Source: Siphonodentalium dalli (lineage: Eukaryota; Mollusca; Scaphopoda; Gadilida; Siphonodentaliidae). From it: a stretch of 64,000 bases of DNA. The notes under the pieces were generated by a model. That model was not told the origin of the DNA and made no database searches. It was given only the letters and a program-made list of their open reading frames with translations. Below are positions 1 to 12,771 of the stretch, one piece after another. A program made the translations under genes and the position numbers. Location: contig CP136069.1 in NCBI GenBank assembly GCA_032622095.1, positions 47,158,194 to 47,222,193 of the forward strand. The letters are read 5' to 3'. Each line of letters starts with the position of its first letter. Within the stretch, counting starts at the first letter, position 1.

Positions 1-833
1 TGTTGGCAAAAGACTGAATAGCCATTATGATTCTAATTGATTTGCAACAACTATTACAACCAATATTAAAACATTTCGCAAGATATGTGTTTTTGAATGT
101 TTGATACACATAGTGGATTTTCCTGGAATTATTTAGATTAGATTAACACCGCGAAAATGACAAATTAAGAACAAAAATAACGGTAGTTTATCTTAATAAC
201 ATCAGTTTGCCCTAACAGCATCATGTCAATTCAGCAGGACAAACCAGCATCACAGAACATTGGCAGGACCACTTGGCCAGGATGTTAATATGGCCAGTAT
301 ATACAGTATATACCATATGGTTGTTTATCCTTGGCCCAATGTGTATTCAGATCCATGAATGGCAACATGTACAATTACTATAACTGGTGGAAACTGTTTT
401 CTGACCGATCGCAATGCATCCGATTGTCACCAACAATACAAGACATGAATCCGTCACTCAAAGCTATATATTGGCGATAATCACGTGAACACACAGTACA
501 GTTTGCGATTGCGAAAACGTCAATTTTATAAAAAAAAAAAGGAACCATAATTACCACACCTACCGTACCATTCTATTTGCCGCCTCTCTGGCCGACAAGG
601 CTGCTTGTCTAGCGAAATAGATGTTTTATTCGATAGGGTCCTATGTTTATGTAGGATACAGCGAGAATAAAAAGGATGCATGCCAAATAATGCATTTACA
701 CCGGGGTTGAAATATTAGTCAACAAGATTTTCAGTGTTGGCCAATAAACGTACACATATTTACAGTGTAGGCCAATAAACGTACATATATTTACAGAATA
801 CTACGTCGTTAATTTGAAATCTTATTCTTCTCA
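1..833. other. Non-coding stretch with old repeat fragments
   Basis: No coding region is recognised here. Bases about 145-310 resemble bases about 34250-34370 (shared words such as 'agaacaaaa', 'tttgccct', 'agaacatt'), so part of this stretch is an old dispersed repeat. Bases 730-795 contain a short tandem duplication built on 'ggccaataaacgtacatat'. Confidence 0.5.
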
Positions 834-1232
834 TTAACCCTTTACCCAACAGAAGGGCCCTGTGCCAATGCATTCTCTTATATATGCGAGTCGACCATAG
901 GTCGCCTCGCATATATAAGAGAATGCATTGGCTTAATAAATTAAAAATCATAAAATTGTTAAAGAATGTAAGAAAAATGGTAAAAAGTGTTAAAAAAAGA
1001 TTTTTTTTAGGCCAATGCATTCTCTTATATATGCGAGGCGACCTATGGTCGACTCGCATATATAAGAGAATGCATTGGCACATGGCATAACTGTAACCAT
1101 CACAATGTGGTCAATGAGCCGGTTCCAATGATATCCATATTTGTATGGTTTTATTGAGACAGACCCAAGATATTTTAGGCTGTTGAAGCTTTATTTGGCC
1201 GGTTTTGGCCGGTTTGTTGGGTAAAGGGTTAA
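834..1232. mobile_element. piggyBac-like MITE, TTAA target duplication
   Basis: The sequence TTAA at 834-837 and again at 1229-1232 flanks a 391-bp body. The body ends in 14-bp inverted repeats CCCTTTACCCAACA and its reverse complement. A TTAA duplication followed by CCC is the hallmark of the piggyBac superfamily. There is no transposase, so this is a non-autonomous element. Its interior holds two large palindromes, listed separately, that probably inserted later or evolved as part of the foldback. Confidence 0.7.
862..1079. repeat. Pair of near-perfect palindromes in inverted order
   Basis: Bases 862-932 form a hairpin whose arms are ccaatgcattctcttatata plus tgcgag and the reverse complement, with a short centre around tcgaccataggtcgc. 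Bases 1009-1079 contain the same palindrome with the centre inverted (gcgacctatggtcga). A 76-bp AT-rich spacer separates them. The two hairpins are therefore also inverted repeats of each other, giving four copies of one 26-bp arm. Confidence 0.9.
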
Positions 1233-3106
1233 GTTCCATAATAGATATGGACGACGTATTAAGACAGCAGTCTACCCATAATGTTGCGCATTTGTGCCTG
1301 TATACCCCACCCGGTAACCGGATGTGACTACCGGGTGTGACGTACGTCATCTACCTACACATGGTTTCCGATCTGTACACATGTTATGTCTGTTCACGTT
1401 AATTCACGTTAATCATATGTGTGTCTCCTGGCTTGTACATACATCATGCCTGAGACATGAATCGGCAGCGCTATATGAGAATCGTGTATATTGCGTCTCT
1501 TTCATCGTATCTCTGAAAATACCACCCCATTTACCCAGAATTATTCGCGCGAGGAACAATAAAGAGCATTCGTTGTTAATATATCCTACGGTAATAACAA
1601 AGATCGTATATATGTCCACATATGTGCGGACGGTTGAACACAGTTGACAAATGTATATGACTTCTGAAAGTGATTTCATGAAGTAGAAAGTTCGCGTATA
1701 GTTATTTAGACATGTTGTGATCACCGAAAGCACAGAAGCGATGAATACTAGGTTCATTATATAGTCCCGATAATAGAATATTTCACCCGATCCGCATAGC
1801 ATTATCAGATATAAATAATTAATCGTTCATATGTTCTTTAAAATAACTCCTTCGAGAAGCCATCCTTTAAATATATTCTTTACTTCTTCGAGGAGTCATT
1901 CTTCAAATAGGTTCTTTAGAGGCAAAAATGGCCTTCGCGGTGTCGCGGTGGGTATGCTGTTAAAATATTCACACCGTTAAAACTGCCAATAAAAGAATAT
2001 TAAAATATAGACATATTTTATTCTTTTTAAGATTTATATAACTTAATGGTGGGCTCGATTGACGTATATACGGTACACAATTAAGTATCTATGGATGGTA
2101 AATAATTTCCACAATTAAGTGTCTCTTATATGATAATGCTATGTGAATCGTGGTGAATATTTTGCATCGACATGTTATCGACGTTCGACGTCGTAATAGA
2201 ATATCGAATCGAATCGGTGGTGTTTATTAGTTGTTGCACATTTTATTTACCGCGATAATCGTTGTTGCCATGAAGGCCCCTAACTGTTGATACTTTATGG
2301 GCCTTTCATAGAGATATTCTAGGTGTAGTTGCAACAAATGTAGCGCTGTCGTTAATCTGCACTGCCCATATTATTTATATCGATAAGTATACGTGTATTT
2401 TATGTATATGAATTGTGTTATTTGTTTTTTAGAACGTAGAGTTATCCTGTTTAACTCATGTATATATATTTTATTTCTGTATGTCGCTTTGTTTTTTTTT
2501 CGTCAGTGATATATTAATAATCGCCTATCACTTATGCAGGTTTCAATTGGATCAATTGAAACGATTCTATATTAATTCTAAGCTTGACGATTTACAGGCT
2601 ATCCTCAGGGAAAGATTTGAAATGGTGCCCCTAATCTTCACCATGCATGTGACCAGATTTCATCGAGCGTGAAATTCCAAAAGTGATAACCAAGCTCCCC
2701 CAGTGTCGTGATCATACCAGGGATAATGTTTTTCATTACCTATGGTGCATCGACAATAAAATCTCGTTTTAGTTCTTTATTAAAGATGGTGTATCTCTTC
2801 CCTGAACTTTACAATAATATAATATTAATTTTGAGCCAGAAAAAAAAACCGGCAACGGGAGCCTCTGTCACCAGGTGTTCTTTATTTCTTTAATTATTTT
2901 CTACGAAAATTGACAGAACACTTGGCTATATTTAGTATATTAAACATATTTTTTTCTTAGAAATATGTCTTTTAAAACACTTCTAAGTGAGATATGTGTA
3001 ATACCAGACATTATAGCATCTTTAAACCTATAATTCGATAAGAACACGTCAGTATATCTATGTTTCGGAGCATCAAGTTTCATATATACCACCTCAACTG
3101 ATCGAT
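1233..3106. other. Non-coding stretch, no gene recognised
   Basis: No coding region is supported. Bases about 1843-1915 contain a degenerate direct duplication around 'cttcgaggag'. Bases about 1925-2025 resemble 45395-45490 (a shared 'gcggtgggtat' followed by 'gaaaatatt...cacc' and 'gacatac'), marking another dispersed repeat. The short open frame at 2481-2672 has no recognisable domain. Confidence 0.5.
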
Positions 3107-3108
3107 AT

Positions 3109-3785
3109 ATAGAGGATCTACAACGAGTCCCCAGTTTATAGCGAAATTTACAAACCGAGTCCAGTAAATTAGGAAGCCTCGGTCCAGACCTAATTTACTA
3201 GACGAGTGTTGTAATTTTCTGGGGACTCGATCTAGATTCTTGTTATTACTTGATCCAAAACATCCATAAAACAAATGCGACGCAAAACTAACAGCGGCTT
3301 CTATAAGACCTGCGATGACATTTCATGTAACTATGTCGGCGCATAAAGAAATAGTCCCAGATTAATAAGACTCTGACGTATTTAATGTCGTAAATTTAAT
3401 GAAATATTTGTTCAAACTAAATCTACAAATGTCTCGCACCATATTGTCAGGACTGCCTATGTAGTATCGACTGTAATTGTTAAGAATCTGAAATTTCCAT
3501 GCATCATTTAGTTCTAACATGATGTGTTGTGATTCTATAGAAAAATACAGTTACCATTTATACAAGAAATGACTTGCTGATCAATTGGAGTCTAACACAT
3601 CAATTTAGCGAATCGGATGTAAATCACACGACAAGCCGGAAGTCGAATGTCACGTTTGTTCAACAAAATACATCTTGGGTACACCTGGCACTATGTCATG
3701 TTATACACTGGCGGTTGTATATCATACTTATAGAATGTGTTTAAAGAATGTAATAAGGGTCGAATCATGTAATAACATATACATT
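3109..3785. mobile_element. Dispersed element led by an AGAGGATCT hairpin
   Basis: Bases 3109-3240 fold into a hairpin: agaggatctacaacgagtcc at the left pairs with ggactcgatctagattct at the right, with an inner pair agtaaattagg / cctaatttact. The following ~180 bases match 48110-48310 in intron 4 of the NRF-6-like gene (both contain 'ggcttctataag'-like and 'aaatagtcc' segments). The tail 'atgtaataa..gt..aatcatg' near 3745 matches 48675-48705. This is one member of a larger dispersed family of unknown class. Confidence 0.55.
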
Positions 3786-4149
3786 TCAAAGATCGGTGCC
3801 TGTAAGGAATCCTCCGTTATTATGAACTATTCAGTCACAAATTAGTCGGGAAATCGACACTCGTGAAATCCGATGTCATACATGACTATTTGCATGAGAG
3901 TGTATCACTCCAGACACTATCTCGCCCCAAATTCTCCACAGCACCATTATTGCGGCATGTCAATGTACGTTATGGTGGTCACATACTTATATTATATGTA
4001 ACAACAATTGAGTAATGGCTCGCAATGACATAGAAATATGGCTGTAATAATGTACTATTGTTTGACATGCAACATTATTGAATAAAAACTCGCTCCAAAT
4101 TACGTGTTGGGTTTAATTCGCCTCCAAAGAATGGTGACGCTAAGTCGGT

Positions 4150-4240
4150 CGGATACGTTGTCGGATTCGAATCCCCGACAGTGTCGAAGATGTAGCTCAG
4201 AGGTTGACACCAACTGAGCTATCATCTCCTGTCCGGACCT
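4150..4240 (-). repeat. tRNA-derived SINE head
   Basis: The minus strand reads TAGCTCAGTTGG (4221-4210), a match to the tRNA A box. About 35 bases later it reads GGATTCGAATCC (4174-4163), close to the B box. The flanks do not fold into a full cloverleaf with a proper acceptor stem, so I call this a SINE head with an internal Pol III promoter rather than a working tRNA gene. The body would lie to the left, below 4150. Confidence 0.55.
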
Positions 4241-4534
4241 CCCCCGATAAGGCAATAAATGTTATTGATTGTTACTACAGAGAATCTTATAACCGGATCA
4301 CATATAAACGCTCCCGCATAAAATAAACACATGTTCTGTCCATTCTTTCTTCGCTTCTAATTCACAATTTTAAAGCTTTTCTGCCCGGGGAAACAAATTA
4401 CTGAAATGACTTATTGCAAAATCTTCGTTTTAAACATTTGTGTTAACGTTTATAAGTTCATGTCGTTCGAGGTTCGTTCTGTTTTAGTTAACTCAAAATG
4501 AACAATAAACTAAACTTTCAAATATCAGTCTAAT

Positions 4535-5000
4535 ATTTTTAGTTCACCTGAAGTCTCAGGTGGAGCTATAGTCATCACTCCTCGTCCGTCCGTCCGTCAA
4601 GAATCATCTTCTCCTCCAGAACCGTAAGACCGAATGGGTTCATATTTGGTGTGGATGTTCCCTATGCGAATTACATTCAGATTTGTTCAATGAGGTCACC
4701 CGGTCAAATAGTTGCGAAGCTAGAACCATAACTCTTTTCAACCATAGTAATTCTTACAGCGACTTCTTCTCGAATTTCATTGGGCCGAATGGGTTCATAT
4801 TTGTTACAAAGGGTCCTTGGGGGACTGTGGTTCAGATTTTTTCAAATGAGGTCACAGGGTCGAATGTGGGCGGAGCCTGTGACATAAATTAAATTCAGAT
4901 ATTTGAATTTTCAGGGCGACCTTGCTCAATTTAACAAAAAAATAAATATTTTTTAAATATTTTATAAAATTTGAAAAAAAGTCACACCATTATAACATCT
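4535..5000. repeat. Dispersed repeat with CGTCCGTCCGTC core
   Basis: The block begins with a small stem (cacctgaag / ctcaggtgg) and a tccgtccgtccgtc run. It then repeats a unit built on 'ttgggccgaatgggttcatatttg...cagattttttcaaatgaggtca'. Related units recur at about 6830-7110. No coding capacity is credible. The style resembles repeats I associate with mollusc genomes, but that is from memory. Confidence 0.5.
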
Positions 5001-5137
5001 GCAGAGTTATGAAACTTTACTCTTTAATGAAATTATGGAAGCATTCCATTACCCCTCCCCCTCCCACGTGGCCCAGACACACCCCACCCTGCCACCAACA
5101 AACATCCCTTCCAACCCATATCATCCCCCAATTTAAT

Positions 5138-5300
5138 AACGAACCAAAGCCGGACGCTTTGGGTCGTATATAGGCTATATCTGATTTTGTGACGTCACAA
5201 ATTATTAAGTAATACGACGCTGAAATTTTGATTTTTGGAAAGCACGAATGTCGCACTTAGGATCGGTGGGCCTAAAGCATTATTGTCGTAATCGGCTGTC
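5138..5300 (+). repeat. Dispersed repeat, copy 1 of 2
   Basis: This segment contains 'ccggacgctttgggtcgtat' and 'gtgacgtcacaaa'. The same sequence recurs in inverted orientation at 58106-58255 inside intron 6 of the NRF-6-like gene. The match covers roughly 150 bases with scattered differences. No terminal repeats could be fixed. Confidence 0.6.
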
Positions 5301-6450
5301 ATGAGGCCAACACAAATCAGTCGATGTATATTATCATATTTATATAAACGTCATAAATTCATTTATTTGTTTTTATTTATAAGGGAAAGTAGGTCCATAA
5401 TGCATTTCTAACGGGTTTACTCCTGCACTCTACTGGATCAAATCTTAAATAAACTCAAATAACCACAACACAACGCTATATACATGTATCTCAAAGATTT
5501 ATTTTCGAACTGGTGCGCAGCAGTAGATCAATACTGCGCGGTTCTGTAGATACTATACCGTGAGAAAGGAAATAAGATAATATTTAATTTGGATTTGATT
5601 GTTATCATAAGTCTGGATACTTACATGCATCTGATAATCCATGTATATCCTATTTTCTTGAATAGAATGAAAACGCATACTTATGAACAAAGCAGAAGAC
5701 ACATTCAGTTATACGCGAATTCGGTCAATGGTGAAAGTTACACTATGACGTTTGTCGACTATCGTAGAAATTGATATGACGACATGTTATGATTGGAAAT
5801 GAACATCCTCCCCCAGCACGCCAATTAATATAGGCCTAATGGTTAGTTTCAGCTGCATGCACTCTCGACAACATATATAACTATTTATAATTACCCCACC
5901 AAACATAAGTCTGCATGTGAATATTATTTTGTGGGAATCTGTAAAGTGATTTTGACAAGAATTGTTTTAAAAGCTACATGCAGAACCCCCGACCTATGTG
6001 ATTGTTTTAGCTTTGGTTCGTTAATTACGCTTGTGTATGATCATATTACCTCTTCTCACCACAGTAGCAGATATATCTTTGCAAAGACACAGGTAATTAA
6101 TTTAGATTAGAATAATAGATGTCATCTGACAGGCTTGTATAAACATAACTGCTAGCAAATTAAAAACAAACTGCTGTTCCCAAGGTTAGGTTATGGCTGA
6201 TGGGAATTGGTTTCCCTGCCATACAATGGTACTGTCAATGGCTTAGATTTCTTCAAGCCTGGAAATTGTGTGTCTGACATTTGCAGAATGAGGTTCACAG
6301 AGGGTGAATTTATTGTTGCTACCCCGTACAGCAGGCTAACATCACCAAATACACCCTCCAGGGACCTAATTCTGCATATGCCTCATATTCTGGGATGTAT
6401 CCTAAGTCTCTAATTGAAATTTTGTTTTAGTTACTTTTTGACTTGTTCAC
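5301..6450. other. Non-coding stretch, nothing recognised
   Basis: I see only short open frames without domains. The stretch 6270-6310 ('gcagaatgaggttcacagag') belongs to the repeat family described for 6460-7330. Confidence 0.5.
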
Positions 6451-6459
6451 ACCTGTTCA

Positions 6460-7330
6460 GTTTCAATGTCCCCTAATTTGCAGAAGATAAAATGCATAAT
6501 TGAGGTGCTCAATGGGTGTGCGTCACCAACTTCAACTGTAGAACTTCAATCTGTTCCTAGGTTTTTATTGGCCGTTGAGGCCTAATCAGACTGAGGATGA
6601 ATTCGGTGATGCTAGCCCGCCTTGCGGAATAGTGTCATTAAATTCACCTTTTGTGGACCTCATTCTGCAAATGTCAGATACACTAAATTCAGGCTTGGCG
6701 GTTTCATATTATTTTCTTAACCAACACTTATCCAGATGAAATCATACCCTGATTTTTCAAAGAAAAATTGGGGGGTATATATTGGATTGAATTTGTCTTC
6801 TGTCTGTCAGGCTTCCATCCGTCTGCCTGTTGGGATGTCTATCCATCCGTCTATCAACAATTGTTTTCTTCTCCCTATTAAAGACCGAATGTGTTTATAT
6901 ATTTCAGTGTGCATGTTCCCTAGGTGTCTCACAATCAGATTTGTTCAAATAAGTTCATCAGATCAAATAGGTGCGAAACCAGGGCCATAACTCTTTCCCT
7001 CCATAGTAATTATTAAAACAATATTTTTCTCAAGAACCATTGGGCCTATATAGCTTATATTTGGTATGGAGTGGCCTTGGGTGACCGGGCTTCAGATTTG
7101 TTCAAATGGGACCATTTTTAGGAAATGAGGTCCCCAGAAGGTGAATTCTGTGATGCTAGTCCTCCTTGCGGAATAGTGTCATTAAATTCACCTGCAAAGG
7201 TCAGACACACTAAATACAGACTTGGCTGTTCCAATATTATTTTCTTAACCATCACTTATCCAGGTGAAATCGTACCCTGATTTTTCAAAGAAAAATTTGG
7301 GGTATATTGGATATTGGGGGGTATATTGAT
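6460..7330. repeat. Dispersed repeat, related to 40740-41000
   Basis: Bases 6468-6710 ('cccctaatttgcag', 'gttgaggcctaa', 'ggtgatgctag', 'gtcattaaattca') match 40745-40960 just upstream of the tandem Helitrons. A second, shorter copy of part of it occurs at 7110-7260. The block carries remnants of the 'gggccga/ccataactctt' unit also present at 4535-5000. It looks like a nested, decayed repeat. Confidence 0.55.
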
Positions 7331-9050
7331 ATTACTAGATGAAAATTTCATGCCTGATACTACATTAGTTGTAGATAAGATGTTCACACCAAAAATAGGT
7401 TAGAATTGTTCTCATAGTTTGGTTAGATTTTCCAACATGTATGTTTTTAAACCATCAGTCCATATGTTCCTACTTCAGGTTAAACTGTTGGACCGAATTG
7501 GCCACAAATTTTTACTTTATGGGGGGTGTCAGGTTGGTAATTTTCAAACGTTTGAGAGCTTGAAGTACTAGTACCAGTCGTAAAATTCAACCTAAGAGGG
7601 ATGTACAAAAGAATTTTTGTGAACTTAGTACTGTGGTATGGTTGTCTTCTTTAAAAGGTAAGAGGTTGGATATTTGTCAGTGGTGTGCAATAAGCAATTT
7701 CAAGGTGAAGAGTCCTGCTCATCTGAGAACTTCCAGCTATGTCCATGTTTAGAACTACTTGTCTTAAGTGATTTTGTCAAGTACTGACTCTTGTAGTCTT
7801 CAGAGTCCCCATCTTCTCAGTCTTCACAGTCTGGTGAGCGACCAACAGTCATTGACTGTCTTGTTACTAAAAGTAGGATAATATAATATTAGTCTAATAA
7901 TGACATGTTTCCTAGTTTGGAAATTAAACTAACATAACTGGCTACATTTTAAATATGCACTTCCATATCTACCTTATACTGCGTATGCCAAAACAACAAT
8001 ATATCGCCCTTATTTAAAATCATAACACTTATCAAATAAAACTATTAATCTTGGAATGATAAAATATACAATATAATGAGCAATTATCGGATATTAATCT
8101 GGTTTTTTTGTCGAGGTAATTAATCATACATTTTGCCGTTTACCAGAAGTAAATCGGTGCAGATTAACCCTCACGCGACTACATGTCAACTCAATATTGC
8201 CGCCAGAGTGGCCAGCCTTAAATATATATATATAATATACAAATGTTACAAGCGCATATCGTCCGGACCATCTGTCGGATTACTCAACATGCCTGTCAAG
8301 CAAGCTTTCCATTAACCTTCATCTCCGTGAAGACAGCAATGTTCGTCCGCATGTCGTAACGCGAAAAATAATATTTCTCGTTGGAACATGTGTTTATTGG
8401 GAACGATGTGATTATCTTTGTTATGTAGAGGAGTTTGATTTTCGTGACAACCACGTGGTATGACAGCTTTTGGCGGAACAGTGATGAAGGTTGATGATGG
8501 GGCAAACCAGTATTGCAGGTTGGTAACATTCAACTGGAAACATTATTGAAATAATTTGTGTTATCAGTGGTTATATTTTGAGTGGTGCTGTCAACCTGCA
8601 GACACGCGTTTCAAATATATGTGAACAAAACAGTTTTCCCGCACCCACATTATGTTATTAATTCATTTTCCCTATTACCATGTATTATTGGTTATTGGAA
8701 TAAAAGTATCAAACAAAACAATTCAGGTGGTGACACCTGTACCACGGGGGTCTGTCAAGCAAAACTCCGCGGCAAAAGTTTGTTTGTTTAGGGTCTCATC
8801 CCACCTATCGTCGCGGCCATCGGAATGTCGCAGCGAATATAAGGTCAAACGACACTACAACCACGATTGAGTTAAATTGCTACTTTCTCATCTGAGGGGA
8901 GCCATATCTTTCGTCGACAGTGGTTCACCAACGTTTACTATTATATAATCACTTGCAAACAAAATGTATGTGAACATGTTCAATACTGTGTTAAATTACT
9001 ATAAGCGAAATGACTAAGAATTTGACATTAAATGGTAAACGTGGCCATTT
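7331..9050. other. Non-coding stretch, nothing recognised
   Basis: No gene, RNA or terminal repeat could be supported. The open frames at 8133-8870 overlap one another in several frames and lack recognisable domains. Confidence 0.4.
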
Positions 9051-10628
9051 GAAACACCAAAAAATCCGCCATTTTTAAATTGGCATCCCAGCTTTAGAAC
9101 TTTTTAACTTGACACCCCGTAAGGTTGGACAGTTCCAACAGGTAGCCATATATAACTCCATATAATTACATAATGTACGCAAATACATGTATACGACTTT
9201 GGTGAAAAAAAACCAACAAACTGCACACTAAATACTGGTAGGAAAATCAAATATAAAACTCTTAAAACAATTTGAACCATATTTTAGTTCTAAATTTCCA
9301 ACTGATGTTAATAGTGTTCGGCATGGAATTTCCAACTGTTGAAATTTGAGACCTTCCTCCTCATACGTCGCCACGCCATGTGTTATAACAGTAAAACATT
9401 ACTGGTGATCCATATTTCCCAGCAGGCCAAAAATCCGGGTCAACTGGGAATTGCAAATTGACCACCCCTCTCCCCACCGTAGCAGACCAGAAGTCCCTAG
9501 TCTAAGAATATTCCATATGCAGGACTCGCCTGAACCAGACCGAATTTTTCAAGTGTGATACATTCTATTTGCATCTCACCCTATGTTGTAATTTTCCGAC
9601 AGGTACTTCAAGCAGGGGTGTAGCTAGAGGATCTCCATTGAGCGGAGATGGTCCATCTTGGAATTTCCAACTGCGCCCCCTTGGACCAGAACCACATTCC
9701 CAACTTCATGAAATTAATTTGCACCGCCCTCATCGTGGGTTGGAATGTCACAAGCCGACACTCGAACACTCCAAATATTGGAAATTTCCGACATGTCGCA
9801 TCCTATGGTTATGTATGTCCTACTGATTGCAATGTGAATCCATATATTTACAGTTTTAAAAAATCGCACAAAATATTGGTTGCTGAAAAACAAACTATCA
9901 AAATAATTTCAATTTATTTTTTTCTCCAAAATTTGCCTCTATTGTTATATCAGGCATGGAATTTACAACTATATTGAACAGTTTGGCTAAAGTTGGGGTG
10001 GAGTGTTTGATCCACCATAACCCGACTCATATATATCGCCACATCCATGAACTCAAGCTTTTTCAACCTAGCATACCTGTGGCTGGAAATTGTCCAACTA
10101 CGTAAATGACATTTCAGTCCAACAAAAAATATCTGAAAGTATAGTGGAATATTCCATTTGTTTTTAAACGGAGTGATTAAAGGGGGTGTTATATTAGAAC
10201 TCCCAACATTTTGAAGGTTTCAGATACAGTCGGAAATTTCCAACCAATTAATTATTGGGTGGGGAGTGCACGTGGAAACTCTCTGACTTGAACATTTCGG
10301 TCTGGGTCAAGGGCTGCAGTCGAAAATTCTAAGGTGGTTACCATTACCACCACATACATGTAGCTACGTCGCTGTTATGCATTTTTCTTTCAATTCTTTC
10401 ACGACATTGCCGAACTTCATTACTAAGCTTTTCTATCATTTTGTTATGAGAATAACTTTTACAGCTGGGCGAGACGTCGGCCAGGTGAAATTGGTCATCA
10501 CGAGGACGCGGTTGATTGGCAAAGTTAATTGGCTCCACATTGCGCGATGCACACCTTAATGTCGCCGCGCCATGTCGTTGCCGCGACGACAGGTGTGATC
10601 AGACCCTTAGTTATCGTTTAACGTCGTT
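9051..10628. repeat. Degenerate repeat rich in GGAAATTTCCAAC
   Basis: The self-complementary word GGAAATTTCC or close variants (ggaatttccaac, gaaatttccgac, gaaatttccaacc) recurs at irregular spacing, each time in a context like 'agttggaaatttccaacc'. The same family fills the interior of the TIR element to the right and recurs at 23610-23913 plus 29145-29690. A small open frame on the minus strand at 10344-10538 is charged and possibly helical but matches nothing I know. Confidence 0.5.
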
Positions 10629-12520
10629 TTAGGATCGATCCACACCGGGCGCGAGCGCGCGATTATAACGACCGTTTTCTGTCGTCCGTAGCGGTTTTTA
10701 GAGTGCGATTTTCATATTCACACCGAAAGCGACTGGATCACATCGTCGCGCGCGATGGTTTGGGTAGATAATCGTTTCCTGCATCATTTACAGGCAGGTC
10801 ACAAATACAATGTTTATGGACATTTTAATCAGAATTTGCTAAAAATATACATGTAAGAGTTTTTCAAGCTCATTTGATTGTCAAATATAGTTTGTCAAGT
10901 GGAATGATGCACGAACTTCCTACATTCAGAGACATGGCGACAGGGGGGTTTGGGAAATTTCATACCTGCCAAAACATTAGTTGGAAAATTTATACCAACA
11001 ATAGGTTGAAAATGATATTGTAGTTTGATTATAAAACAATTTATTGGGGGAACTTATTGTTTTTGGACCAATATTTGCATATTTTCCTATTTTTGGTAAA
11101 AAATGTGGACAGAAATGGTCATCAGTTGGAAATTTCCAACCTTAGGAAACAGGTTGTAAATTACAAGCATACCAAATTACAAAGCTTGCGTCCTGGTGTC
11201 TCCCCCGTGGCCAGTCAAAAACTTCTAGTTAATTTAAGAAAACAATATTGTCATACATTTGGTCAACATTGTCATTGGAATTGTCATCAGTTGGAAATTG
11301 TCCAACCTAAGTGGGGGTGTAGGGTTTGAACTTTCCAACAGTATGAAGGCTTGAGGCTAGTCTAGATGTTAGGATTTTGCGATTTTCTTGTTCATGCAGA
11401 TTAAAAAAATTCGCGCACCGGGCCGAACCATGGTCCGCCCTGTGTGTCATTGCCCCATCCCCATGGCCAATAAAAAACTGCTAATTAGTTTAGCAAAACC
11501 ATATTTTACTACATTTGGTCAAACTTGTGGACAGAAATGGTCATCAGTTGAAGATTGTTCCAACCTGAGGAGGAGTATGAGGTTTGAAATGTCCAACACC
11601 AGGAAAGCTTCAGTTGAGGCCAGTCTAGATGCTAGGATTTGAGATTTTCTTGTATAGTTTTCAAAATGTTCTCACACCGGGCCGAACAACCATGGTCGGC
11701 CCGGTTTGTCCTGGTCTATTGTCCGTAGCTGTGTGCAATTGTCTGGAATTAGACCATTAGTTGTTTTTTTGTTGTTGCAATTTTCAGGTTAAAATATCTT
11801 AATAATGTTCTCATACCGAGAATATAGAATGGGGCTTATGAATATATAGGAAATTAGGCCTGAGCACTGAGGTACAAGGGGGGGGGGGGTGCAAAAATGG
11901 AATTATGCAAAAACTTGTGTGTTGGTCTGATTCTGACTCAAGGGGGGGGGGGTGCATTTGGAATTTCCCAAGGTGGACACCCCCAACGGTGCCCCTCTAG
12001 CCACGTCCCTGCCTACATTCTCAAAGCAATTGCGTCTAATTGAATTTCATTCTATAATTCCAGTTTGTGAGTTTTTTTTATCGGGGGAGGGGTGTGCAAA
12101 TTGTGGGCAAATTGACTTCACAAGCTTGGAATGGATTGGGACCAAAAATTAACCGGACGATCCTGTTATTACTCATTTATCTTCATTTGCTATTCTCATT
12201 TATCCTTGAACTTCAGTTATCAGCATGTCGCTAAAGTCCTCCGCCACCTTTGTTATCGCGACGACGAATGAATGTGTCGTCTTCAAATAGGAGGAGTACG
12301 ACCGTATAAATATCCTATTTGACAGCGACCCAATTATCCTGCTGGTTTGCCGCAAAGCGAGAAATCGACGAAGAATAAAATCACTGCCATTATCGCCTCG
12401 TGGTCAGCGATTCAGTCGCTTGCAGTGTGAATATAAAAATCGCGCGCTTTGAACTGCTACGGAGGAGAAGAAAACGGCCATTATAATCGCGCACTCGCGC
12501 CCGGTGTGGATCGACCCTTA
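10629..12520. mobile_element. TIR DNA transposon, TTA target duplication (PIF/Harbinger-like)
   Basis: Inverted ends begin GGATCGATCCACACCGGGCG at 10632 and, read inward from 12517, GGGTCGATCCACACCGGGCG. The similarity runs inward for about 150 bases on each side (shared gcgcgattataa, cgttttct, ccgtagc and tattcacac segments). TTA flanks both ends (10629-10631 and 12518-12520), matching the TWA-type duplication of PIF/Harbinger elements. No transposase is visible in the interior, which instead holds the GGAAATTTCC repeat. The class assignment rests on the duplication alone. Confidence 0.6.
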
Positions 12521-12771
12521 GCCGCAAGGTCATATTCGACGATCCGCAGCAAATGTTACGAACCTTCCTCCTATTATGTGTACATGGTGGCAGTGGTCAG
12601 ACCAGCGTAGTGTGTGGAATTTAGCAGTTTGTTTCATACTCACATGTACATATCAATACATATACTTATTGTTCAAACAATGGTTACCGCACTGCCCACT
12701 GGATAGTATTCCATGATGATGACGCTCAAAGCGGTATCCATAACTACGAAGCCTGCCCATATATATATATA

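Noticed and set aside
4150-4240. Functional tRNA gene
   Set aside because: A and B boxes are present but no complete acceptor stem or cloverleaf could be drawn; SINE head preferred.
10344-10538. Charged minus-strand open frame beside the TTA-flanked element as a transposon Myb-like protein
   Set aside because: No Trp pattern of a Myb/SANT domain and it lies outside the element ends.
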